Of a stretch of 64,000 nt of DNA, positions 1 through 11,365 are shown one piece after another. Source of the DNA: Vitrella brassicaformis (Eukaryota; Sar; Vitrellaceae); NCBI GenBank assembly GCA_001179505.1, contig CDMY01000368.1, positions 32,109 to 96,108 of the forward strand. Reading direction: 5' to 3'. The notes below the pieces were generated by a model, which saw only the letters and a list, made by a program, of their open reading frames with translations, was not told the origin of the DNA and searched no databases. The number at the start of each line of letters is the position of its first letter. The first letter of the stretch is position 1. The position numbers and the translations under genes are program-made.

Positions 1-1002
1 GGGGGGGGCTATTTATCGGCAGCAATCGCTGGATATGCGGCCGACTTCTGACTCTTGACTTGCATGCATGGATACAGCCTACCCCATGGATGAGTGCAGT
101 GGAGACGTGAGAGGGAGGAGAGGGGAAAGCAACAGCTGGGTTTGTTCAGTGAGTGAGCGACAGATTGTATGTATCTATCTATCTATTTATCTGCGTGAGT
201 GTGCGTCAGCGGGATGCCGTCCAGCCAGCTGGTCTGGCGATTGGTGAGGCCATCCGATCCATTCGAACTGAAGAGCACGGAAGCAGCAAGACAGCAAGAC
301 ACTTAAGTCAGTCAGTCAGTCGCTTTGTGTGTATGGGAGAAGCGCATTCGTCCATTCGCCATGAGTCCATCTTGTGTGTGGATGAATGCATGAATCAAGT
401 GCGTGGGTGGTCGGGCTGGCTATTTCTCTGTCTGGGTTTTGCTCGCTCTCTGTCTCTGTGTGTGTGTCCCCACACATGGATGCATGGCACCGATGGATGG
501 ACGGATGTGATGTCTGTCTGCACGTATGTCGTGTGGAATGAATGCAGCAGGTCGGTGGGGGAGGGCCGGGATGCATTGCATGTGTGTATGCCCCAATACA
601 TGCATGCATGTGCGCCTCAGTTCGTGGGTGGATGGATGGATGGCCGCGTCGCCAAATAGGACAGCAGAATCAACCCATGGGAATCAACCTGATTGCTTGC
701 ATTCGTTACTCTACCCACAATGTGTCACACGCCAGCTTCTCAACCGCCTATATTTGTCACGTCGATTTAGACGGCAGCTTCTTGGAGGCGATCGTGGCGA
801 GCTTAGAAGATGTCATTCCCAGAGGCTCCACCACGATCGCCAGAGGCTGATCATTGCCAGATCTGTTCACAGCAGCGAAGCCCCACTGAGACCCGCTGAG
901 CCTCACCGCGAAAACACGGCCCCTCAGGTCAGTCAAGAGGTCAAAGTACTTGATGAATCATCCTCAGGCCGTCCTTGTGTCGCGTGTGAATGCGCATGCA
1001 GG
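1..1002. other. Upstream region of the Cache/VWA gene
   Basis: No convincing protein is seen here. The long open frames are low-complexity translations of TGCATG, GTGTGT and ATGGATGG repeats. A splice-like GTCAGT at about 928 and a CAG just before 1001 suggest that a 5' untranslated exon ends near 927 and that the intron runs to 1000. The window opens with eight G residues, a homopolymer like those that flank the assembly gap at 52.7-53.1 kb, so the left edge may also abut a gap. Confidence 0.4.
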
Positions 1003-4000
1003 ATGAAGGGTGACGTGAGGTTTCACCTGAAGCTCCTCTTTGCTTCCCTCGTCACGCTGGGCTTCGTCGCATATGCAGCCGTCCTCGCCGGCTTCTTCTT
1101 TGTCATACAAAACGAGGTACAGTACGTCAGATGCATCAGCACTTGCACTAAGGAACACATGACTGAACCATTTGGTTGTCTGTGGTTGTCTGTTGTGTCT
1201 GTCTGTGCAGGTGATCAGGGAGTCCGAGACGGCCCTGGAGAAGCAGATGGAATCGTCGAGTGACTGGGTCCTGGGCGAGGCACTGCTCAGCTTCTCCAGC
1301 GAGATTGAGCAGGGCGTGAGAGGGCTGCTGCAGCCATCTATGAGGGCGATACAGGAGAATTTCCGGGCGGGCAGCCTCTCATTTGGGCCTACGCAGCCAT
1401 ATGCTGACCACTTGTCTACGAAGATAGAAGGATTGACAGAGTACTCTCTGCCGCGTTGTCATTCCCTTCTCTCAGGGTTGCTGATCTGCGGCCGCCTCTG
1501 TCAGGTGTCAACGACTTCGACGACCCCTGGCTGCCTCCCAGAAGGCACCAGGATGCCACCATCTCGCTCGGTGTGTGAATCACAAACGAATGGATATGCA
1601 TATCCGCATCAGTAGGTGACGGCGTGTGCCACTGCAGGTGCCGCGAGCATATATTTCCACGGCTATCGGAAGGACGGGAGCAACGTATACAGCATCCTGT
1701 CGGGCAACAGCTTCATCGTGAGCCGCACCTGGGCCATCGACCTGCTGGCCCGGGTGCCCTGGGAGGCACACCCTCTCTTCCTCGACGCATACGTCGCCAC
1801 AGATCAGGACATGATCAGGTAGGTGCAGGCCAGTATTACACACAGGCACAGCGCTGTGGTTTCTTGATGGCTGACTGACTCACTCTCTTTCTCTTTCTCT
1901 TTTTCCACGACCGGTCAGGAAATATCCCGGTCGATACGACACATGGACGGGTTGATTGCCTCCTGTCAAGTACATCTGGTTGTGTGTACAGGCATCTCGA
2001 CGTTGGCGGACGACAAGTGTCGGTCGGGGTGTGAGTGCGATTGGGAGCGGTGCTATATCCCCACCAGCCGCCCATGGTATGTATACATGCATGCGTCTGT
2101 CTGCCTGCGGTCTCTCTGTGTGTACTGGCCTGTGACAGAGGAAGCAGTGTATGTGTGCTGGCTGGGGCAGGTATACTACGGCCAGGAGCGGCCAAGGGAC
2201 GGTGCAGCACACTAATCCCTACAACGAAACCTTTTCGAAGACCTGGATGATCACGTTAAACCAAGGCATGCGCTAACTAACTCACGGACCCGGCATATCG
2301 ACACATGGTATGAGTGCAGGCTTCTATCAGCTCGGCTCCTTTCCGTCGCTCTATCCAGAGTTCATAGGCGTGGCCGCCAGCCACATGTACATCGCCTCGC
2401 TCAAGTCGCTCGTCGAGAAGATCAAAGCCCGCGGAGGTGAAGCCCATCTGTACAACCTCCCCCTCTACAATATAGGTATGTCTCCGTCTCCGTCTCCGCC
2501 TCTGTCTCAGCCCACATGTGCATACACCCCTCAGCCTTTCTCCCTGCTCCCCAGGTAATTCTGGCGCCTATGTGGAAGGCGGCTACGTGATCGCGTCGCC
2601 ACAATTCGCTCTCGACCGCCCAACGCCTCTGCGCGTCACCGATCTCTCCTTCGAAGGCAGCTCGTTCCAGATCCAGCCTTCGTCTGACCTGCTGCAGGCC
2701 GAGCACTGGGAAAGCAGCACCAGGGGCACATCTGGACTGATCAAGGACAGCAACAAGGAGGTGTTCATCTTCTACAAGAAACCTGGGAGAGAGTCGATGG
2801 GGTACGGCGAGACGAGCGACGGAACTTCGTGGAGCGGTGTGAACGGACGTTACGGCATGATGCTGGCCATCCCTGCCAACGCCCTCTATGACCCCATCGA
2901 CGGGCAGAAAGAAGACATCCTCAGCTCTGTCTTGATTATCTACTTCGTGTCGCTCATCGTGGCGATTGTGTTCTGTGTTGGGATCGTGTTGCTGTACATC
3001 CCACTGGCCAAGCGGATTGCTGTGCCGCTGGAGTACGTGGCCAATGAGGCAGAGAAGATCACCAACAACCTGGGCGGAGACCTCTTCAGGCAAGAAAGAA
3101 GAATAGAGACATGCAGAGGAACACACACATAAGGTCGGCCACATTGTGACCAAATGGTGTGCAGGGGTGTGAATTTGTCTGAGGCCGTAGATGCGTCCTT
3201 TACGGTTCTGGAGGTCACAGTGCTCAGGGGCCGCTTCAGACACATGCTCATGCTGATCAAACAGAAAAGACAACAGGTGGGTGCGAAGAGACGCGCCAAC
3301 GGAACACATGTGAACGTGTCTCTCTCTGTTTTGTTTAGGCGCAGCACGGCCCCACGACCCTGCCAAATGCCTTCATCTATCATGGCGGCAAGTACCCATG
3401 GATGGCGGCCTCTAGTGCTGGCGACAGCGCAGAGACAGCGGCCGACAAATACTACCCCGACCAACTTCTCGTAAGTAAGCACATGACCTCCATTGACACG
3501 CTGTCTTTCTCATTTCCACACACTCGAGTGTGTGTGAGTGCAGCGTCTGGAGCATCTCATGTCTGAAGCCCAGCAGAAGTCCGCTCCCCCACCGTATGCG
3601 GCGGCTGGTGGGCCGACGGTCATCACGATCCAGGAGGGCGGCGGGCAGACATCCATCGCCGTCACACAACAGCAACATGCACAACCACCAGCCACAGCAC
3701 CACCACCGCCCTCAGCACAGCAGCAGCCAGCTGTCCAACAGGGCAAGGCCCAGGCAACGGGATTCGTGACTGACGCCGGGCAAAGCTCTTTGTGTGTGCA
3801 GGTGTGCCCCAGGGCAATGTGGTGGCGCCTTCAGCGCCCGATGCTCCTGCTGCTGACGTCCAATCACCATCGGTCCCCTTTTATGCAGGCATCAGGCGCC
3901 ACTGGTGGAAAAGGATGTGGGTGCAGGTCTGCAGACACACGGAGAGGGACACGGCTGGCATGTTGCGGTCGGCTTTGCTTGATCGGATTCCTTTAGTTGG

Positions 4001-7000
4001 TGTTATTCTTGGCGCTCCCACTGCTGGTAGTCGGCGTGTGCATCGCGGTAATAGGCTTCCTCTGGTATCAGACTACTGCTCTCTCGTGGATCGACCCGCT
4101 CAAGTAACCAACCCTACACACCTGCGAGGCGTCTGGTGAGTACGAAGGCATTGTTATCTTGGTGTGTGTGTGTCAGGTCGGTGATGATAGACGAGACGGT
4201 CAAGACGCTGGAGGGAATCACGGAGGACAGGGCCCAGTCCACCGCCAACATGATCAACGTGGCCGTTGGCGCCCTCCTGCAGACAAAACTGTCCAGTAAG
4301 CCCACTCACACCAACACAAACATACAAGTTTGTCTGTCTCCCTTTCTACCTGTCTGTCTATGTGCCCGTCTGCCCTATATATAGGTGAGAGGTTTTTGTC
4401 GGAAAACACAATCAACGAAACCGACTTCAGTGTGACGCTGGGCACCGACCTTATGGTAAGCTACCTGTCAGGTGTGACGTCCTACATCGAACCCAAGGCC
4501 TACTACCCAACCCCATACACTGGCAACACCAGGCTGCGCATACTGTCAGGCACGTTCCAAGAATGGATAGAATCGACATCCCCATGGATACATATCTGTC
4601 TCTGTCTCTCTGTCCCTTCGTGCATGTATCATCAGCCGGCAGCATGAGCACGTCCGGTTCCAGGTTGACCAACTCTGCCGGTGGTACAGTGCCCGCCTAC
4701 ACCGACAGCAGTGTGGTCTTCTTCCGGTCGCAGCCGTTCCCCCTCCATCCCATCATCGACTGGCGGATCGACATTACCTCACACATGGACACCATCTTCA
4801 AGAGCATCTACCACTCCGCGCCTATCAATGCTGTCTTCCTGGCGCTACAGGCCACCACGGCCGCCCCCCTCCAGCTGTTCCGATATTACCCGTATTACGA
4901 CACTTTTCAAGGATTGGCTGATCGGTCAATGACGTGTTATGATGGGTCGCAAGAGAACGGCTACCGGCCGGAGTGTTTCTCCTGGTACAGACGGGCGGTT
5001 GCATCCTCCGGGCAGGTGGTGTTCAATCCGGCTGAATACGACCAAATACAGCAACAGCAAAGCGTAAGCTCAACGACCAGACCGCACACACCCACGACGA
5101 GAGGGAGGACAACACCGTCTGTCGTGTCAGGTGATATTGTCGGCGAGCATCCATCATTGAGACACAGCAGAGCTGCTGGGTGTGGTGGGCGTGTCCCTCG
5201 ACATCGCCGAGCTCGAGGACCGCTGGAGCAAAGAGGACATGAAGTACTTTGACAGCACCAAGAGGTACCCCTTCCTCCTCGACGACAGCAACAACGCCCT
5301 CATCCACCCTGACTCACAATTCACCCGCAAGATCGCAAACACATCCTCCCTCAGCCAGCTAGAGCCCTCTGTGCCATCCTCTGTGCTGACATCGCTATCT
5401 AATGCCGAGATGCGCACCACCAAAGTCACCAAAGGCGGCGAGAGATGGTATGTGAGCTATCTCCGACTGGAGATGACCGTGGCCAGCAGTGTGGTGGGGA
5501 CGGCCAGCAGGTGGGCGTGCTGCTGTACGTATCAGATCTATCTGGCATGAGAGTTGAGGCTATCTATATGCTGTCTGTATGCGACGCAGGATCGACGTGA
5601 GCACCAACACGGGCAAGAGGCGGAGCTACACGCCGTATAGGATCGGGTGGATGGTGAAGGAGCAGCTGATGAGCCAGGAGGCCGACGACCTCTCTGACAG
5701 CCTGTTGGCTCTCCTGCGGCGGATGCTGACGATGGCCATGATTGTGTGCATTGTGGTGGCGCTGCTGATCGGCGTCATCGCCACACTCGCCGCCCTCCTC
5801 TTCGTCGCCCCGATTGTTCGGCTGGGCGACTACATGCACACGGCAGAGGACAATAACTACACGCAAGACCTCGCCCCATACCAACAAAACAGCCTTTTCA
5901 TGGTCGGTCAATGAGTCGATTCCCCGATGGAATGAGCTCCCCTCCCGATGATTCCCTCTCTGCGTGTGTATGATGTCTCTCAGGTGCATGAATTTGCCCG
6001 CCTGTTGTCGACCGTCGAGGATCTGATAGTGGCGCTGCGGTTCGGCAACCAGCAGTGGTCCAAGGGGTCTGCGAGCAAGGATTTGGCCAACTACCAGAGG
6101 GCTATGAGGATCGTGCAGCGGACCGGCAACATGAGGGGCCAGGGGGTGTGCCACGACAACCTGGCCCTGACACTGATACGGACGCAGGACCACAAAGACC
6201 CCCAGAGCGGCAAGACGGCCCTCGAGCTCATGAATGAGGCGCTGCAGTTCGCGTACCAGCACATCATTGTAAGTAACCACAGACACAGAGGTCGCCAGGC
6301 ATCTATCTGCGTGTGGGGGGGTTTTCGTTCAATGAGCAGCACACCCAGCAGGAGGGTGACCACAGCAGCCACATCGACGCGCTTGACAGTCAGGGCAAGC
6401 GGCTGCTGGGCAAAGCCAGGATACTGATGTCCACGGGCAAACAAGACAGCATCAAGGAGGCCATGCAATGCGCCGAGCAGGCCATCGACAAATTCGTGGA
6501 GACGGGACATATCCACCACGTCGTAAGCCACGCAGCCCCACCAACCAGCGGACAAGAGAGAGGTTTTCATGACAGGGTGTACGTGTTTGATCAGTCAGAT
6601 GCGTTAGACCTCTTTCGGTCGGACATTGAGAGTCTGGCTGCGGTCACTGTAAGCGGCGATTGGCATCCGCTGCGTTCGCTGCAGCCGCTGCTGCAGCGAG
6701 TCATGCTCCTAATCGACACACACCTACAAGTAGGAGCAAGACTGAAGAGAGACACACATGAATGGTGTTTTCCTTTGCTTTCTGTGCGTGTGTGCAGAAA
6801 GCCGCCCCCGGGTGTGTGTCTCCGACAAATGTGTCGGGCCTGTGGGAGCTGGTCGCTGACGCCGCCCTCACGTACCGTACTGCACGCACACAGCCAGCCA
6901 CGCCGACGTGCAACAAATGTGTGTGTTGACGTGGGTGCAGGCTGTGTGCGGTGGAGTGGTTTCTGTATCTGAATGGCATGGCGGCTGAGGAGGGACAGAC

Positions 7001-8663
7001 ACCGGAATGCCTCAAATACGTATGCTGGTCAGTCCGTCGACACAGATAAAGGGAGGGGAAGGAGAGAGACATCCCTGCCCATCTCCCTCTCTCTCTCTCC
7101 CTCTCTCTCTGTGTGTCAGGATTGTTGCCCGCTGTCCTGTGCTGAAGCTGACGACTTTGCTAGAGACCTCTGCTGCTCTCAAGGCACTATACCAACCACT
7201 CTGTATGCAATGGGCGGAAGCAGCCCAGCCCATTTGCAGTCACATGGATACGGACATGCCTTTCTGTCACCTGACCTGCCAGGCCCCACTGACGGTTCGT
7301 GGCACCGGACAAGTGAGGACATCGACACATTCGTCGACTCGGGCATCGCACTGGTCAAACAAAGGTAAGCAGGGGGGTACGTAGCTCCCTCCCTCCCTCC
7401 CTCTTCCTCTCCCTCTCCTCTCTGCGCAGACAGACACATGCTTACATACACACACAGACATTCATGGATATATGTCGCAATTGGTATGCCGTGTGCAGGG
7501 GTGGGGCTTTCGTCGAGCAAGCAGGCGTCAGGGAGCAGGCGAGGAAAGACCTCTCCACCTGGAAGTATGGGCCGTACACACTGCAGATCACCAAGCACCG
7601 GCCGCCACCCAGCATCGACACCAGCAGCGGGGGGGATCTCAGGGGCGCCCTCAGTCGCCTCTCGGCTGCCGATCGCACGAGGTGCATCGAGTGGGTTTGG
7701 GGATTCTACCGCGAGAGCGTCCGGGGGCCGGCAAAGGACATCATCTTTGTGCTGGACAAGAGCGGAAGTATGGCTGGCGCACGGGTAAGTCAGCCGTGTG
7801 GGAGTACAGACGGAGAAGCCGTCTCGTGTGCTTGGGGTGTGTGTGTGTGTGATAGGTGCGTGTGTGTCTGGAGTCCATGTGCAAGATCCTGAGGGACTTC
7901 CTACAGCCCTCAGATCGATTTGCTTTCTACTGGTTTAACACAAGGTGGGCAGAAGAGACACAGCATGAAGGACGGCCCGGCCCCTGCATGTCTCGGTCAA
8001 CCAATGTGCTATAATAACATACCTCCACCCACCAGGGTGCAGCAGCTGAGGGCCCTCAGCTCCCGTGGGGATTCCACTGCCTGTGCCGCCGAGTGTGAGC
8101 GCATCACAAACGAAAACAGATGTGGAGGCGGCACCGCTTTCTTCGACGCCATCCTCCAGTCAGTCACACACACGAAGGGAAAGAGCCGCTATGGAATGAA
8201 TGCATGTTGTTCATGTGTGTCTTGGCCGTGTGTGTGGTGCAGGGGTTTGCATGAGGCCAGCAGCAGTGAGGAGGCGGCGAGGCGTGATCAGTGGGTGATA
8301 GCTCTGACAGATGGGGGCGACAACAGCAGCCGTAGCAGCAGTGTGGGCGAGGCGTGTAGCTTGTTGCGGACACACAAGGGGCTGCACCTTATTATCATTA
8401 CTGTCGGCAAGGAGTACAGCAAAGACAAAGTAAGAGCGGGAGGAGGGAGGACACACACCACACCACACACACATAAGAAAGAGCCAGCTGGACGGTGTTG
8501 TCTGTCTGTGTGTCTCACGAGACAGAACGAGATGGTGCTCAAGGCAGCGAGGGACAACGGCTCTCACGGGGTGCATGTGAGTGCTGATGACACAGGGCAG
8601 CTGCACGACGCCTTCAAGCGGGTGGAGCAGCTCATCGAACAGGCCAACATTGAGTATCTGTGA
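1003..8663 (+). CDS. Receptor-like protein: two TM-Cache-TM(HAMP) modules, TPR-like region, C-terminal VWA domain
   Basis: This is a multi-exon gene of about 25 exons. The chosen ATG follows an acceptor and leads directly into TM1 (about 1020-1110). The region 1211-2910 encodes an extracytoplasmic sensor resembling dCache, including the stretch GRYGMMLAIPANALYDP. TM2 (2925-3005) is followed by a HAMP-like segment (LAKRIAVPLEYVANEAEKI) and a Q/P-rich linker at 3600-3750. A second module repeats the plan: TM3 at 4005-4065, a Cache-like ectodomain at 4180-5640 with LLGVVGVSLDIAELEDRW, and TM4 at 5730-5815 with a second HAMP-like stretch. Helical TPR-like repeats follow at 5990-6720. The last part (7730-8660) is a VWA domain with an intact metal site: DKSGS near 7755, the Thr of GGGTAFFDAI near 8130 and TDGGDNSS near 8310. 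It probably senses a small ligand outside the cell and binds a partner through VWA inside. Ligand and partner are unknown. Splitting into two genes is possible, but splice phases join across 3475-4000. Confidence 0.7.
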
Positions 8664-8902
8664 TTCACTGATGGGCTGTTGTTGCATGCATACCCGGAGG
8701 CACACATGCATTGATTGCATTTGTCATCATCAACGAGTCAGTCCATTAATCATAGGATCAAAAATCAATCCACACGTACGGACACTCTATCCTCACACAC
8801 ACACACACAGACAGACACAAACTGCCGGCCCCGGACTGACTGTACAGAAGGCCGGCAAACAGACCATCTCTCCACCCACATCGACACACCACACCCACCC
8901 CC
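8664..8902. other. Convergent 3' intergenic spacer
   Basis: This short spacer lies between the stop codons of two convergent genes. It holds a CA microsatellite near 8795-8818 and no gene. Confidence 0.5.
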
Positions 8903-11173
8903 TCACGCCCTCAGCTCTTTCTCCCTCTCTTTCAACACTGTCGGCAGCACGTCAAACCCATTGGGCTTGTCAATGCCAAGCACCTCCAGTGGCTGACCAC
9001 CATACTGCTCCGAGCGGAGCGCTTCATTCGCAGACGCCTCTCTGTCGATGGCTTCGTCGTCATACGGCACCACACCATCGGGTGTGAGTGCCCTCAGCAA
9101 ATCCACCCCGCCCCCAAAGACAGCCGACTTGACCAGCGCCGCCCGCACAGCGTTGTTGAGCTTGGTGAAGAAGCTCAGCGAGAAGGCGATGCGCCGTGTC
9201 CAGGTCTCGTGCTGGTCGTTATGCGGAAGGCCGGGCCATCCGGCCAGGAACCCCGCCCACATTGGCAGCTCGAGGTTGAAGAAGCCCCGGAAGAATGCCC
9301 GCAGGTTGTGCACGTTCTGCTGCATCAGGAACTCCCCACCGAACACAGTGAACTCCCGCTGACGCCTGAACTGCGCGGGCCACAGAGCGGCGTAGGCTGT
9401 GCGGGCGGCACGGTCGGGGGCAAACACGCCGTCGATCGGCTGACGGATCTGCACACACACACACGCACACACGGACAGAGGGATTGACCTCTGTTTTCGT
9501 CTGGCTGCAACCAAACACACACACACACACATACAAACGCACCTCTTTGGCGATAGCCTCGGCTGTTGGCGCCACTCCCGACATCATTCGGCAGATCATG
9601 TAGCCTGTGGCCGCATGCACCACCCCTGCCGCACCACCAAATGCTATCACCTGAGTGAGCCCAGCCCAACCACACGCGAACACCCCCCACACGACCACAT
9701 GGGCAGTTCGTGTCTGTGGGTCAGGCCTGTAAGTCATCTAGATACCCACCCGTTGGTTTCGTTTGGGTATGGCGCCCCCCATGGGAATGTAGCAAAACTC
9801 CTCCTCCTCAATCTTCTGCGGCTCGACACCTGAGTGAGCCACAGGCACCCGTCACGAGCCTGTGCTTGTCTGTCGGCCATGGGTACAGGTGCCTATCCCG
9901 GCTCACCGAGGTATGCGAGTCTCTTCTTGAATCTCTCTTTGCATTCGTCAAAGGACATGGGCGGCCGCGCCACGAGTGAGGTCTCCTCCAGAAAAATGCG
10001 GCGCAGACCGCTGGCCGACTCGCCGAACGGCATCACATCTGGCAGACACGCAAGCCATGTCGGTGTGAGCTGAAGCTCCGTGTGCCTGTAGTGACTGCAT
10101 TATCTGCTCACAGAGGAAAGTGGGTTCCCTGACGGCCTTGTCAAGGTCGGTCTGCATGGTGGGCTCTCCCTTCTGCGCCTCAGTGATGTAGTCGGTCCGG
10201 TAGTCCATGAAGAGCATCGCCCCCTCGTCAAATGGGTGCCGCTCACACTCACACATGATGCCATAGGCGATCTGGAAACCAGGGTCGTGCCTCCCGTCCC
10301 GCTCAATCAGCTTCGACTCGTGGCCAGTGCAGTCCACAATCAGCTTGGTCCGCAGTTCGGTGCTTCTGCCGTCCTGGAGCCGCACAGAGCTGCCAGTGTC
10401 GTCGTGCCGCACAGATGAGGGGTCGATAGCAGTGTCAAGCATGACCACTCCGGCTTGCTGTGCGTGTGCGCGGAGTCGCTGCTGCAGCTTGATGCGATTG
10501 ACGCGGGCGTATGGCCTGTGGATGCGGAGGGGTGTGGTGCCGCCAGGGTCGAGAAAGAGGTCAGTCTTCTCCCACCGATGGTCCAGACACTCATCCACAC
10601 CCAACTGAGTCAAACATGCCAGGCAGGACACACACGGAGAACGGAAGATGTACGGGGGCCACCGCGAAATGTCGTGGTCAGTCACTACGTGACACACACC
10701 TGCAGCTGTCTTTCCACGGCTTCCCACTCGGCCACCCACACGCCGTAGTTGTTGGGCCACCTCTCGTGTATCCTCGGGTCAATCATCACCACACGCAGGC
10801 CGTACCTCTTGGCCAGCACGGCACCCATGGCAGTCCCAGCCGGACCAGCACCCACAATCAGCACGTCCGTGTCCATCGACAGAGGAGTTGCGTCGACAGA
10901 CGCATCGGCCTCGTTCGCTGTGGCCGAGAGAGCGGACAAAGGCGACGATGTGGGACTCAGTGAGTGCCTCCTGATGCCATCCAGCCGCCTCCGGAACCGG
11001 TGATCTGGTGATGGTGTGGCACGCTGAACATCCTTGCGGCTGGCAGAGGGAAGGCGAAGGGATGCGGCATAGTGGGAAGGCGCGATGAAGAGAGATGTTG
11101 CAGATGCGACAGCCATTCTTATGCACGCCATGAACGCTGCAAAACGCCAGATCTGCCGGCCCTCTGCCGCCAT
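8903..11173 (-). CDS. LCYB: Lycopene cyclase (beta/epsilon type), plastid-targeted
   Basis: This FAD/NAD(P)-dependent enzyme cyclises the ends of lycopene on the way to beta-carotene and xanthophylls in the plastid. The dinucleotide-binding motif DVLIVGAGPAGTAM lies at about 10870-10830, followed by NNYGVWVAEWE. Later exons carry the family marks AMLFMDYRTDY (about 10220), EETSLVARP (about 9980), YIPMGGAIP, FGGAAGVVHAATGY (about 9640) and an FFRGFFNLELPMW stretch near 9280. Roughly six exons are joined by GT-AG introns. The N-terminus has a hydrophobic stretch (MACIRMAVASATSLF) and then a basic, Ser/Pro-rich region, as expected of a bipartite leader for a complex plastid. The start could instead be the internal Met at MACIRM. 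The sequence alone does not show whether it makes beta or epsilon rings. The gene diverges from the GPS gene with under 200 bp between starts. Confidence 0.88.
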
Positions 11174-11365
11174 CGGCTCGACTCGCTCCCCATGGGGTGT
11201 TAGGGCAGCTCCCGTTCACACGAAATCCAACGTTCAACGTTCAGCTTGAATCACGGCATCAGGCTCTTGGGAGCCGCAGGGGCTTCGTTGTTTTGACCCC
11301 ATTCCACCGTGAGGGCCACGTGCCAAGTAATGGAATGCGCCATTCAATGACATTCACTCTGTCTG
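11174..11365. promoter_or_regulatory. Probable bidirectional promoter (lycopene cyclase / GPS protein)
   Basis: Only about 190 bp separate the two divergent start codons, so both genes probably share one promoter region. No TATA box or other motif is recognised. Confidence 0.35.

Noticed and set aside
153-1263. Long open frames on the plus strand upstream of the first TM exon
   Set aside because: The translation is low-complexity and follows TGCATG and GTGT repeats. The real coding start is supported only from the ATG at 1003 after an acceptor.
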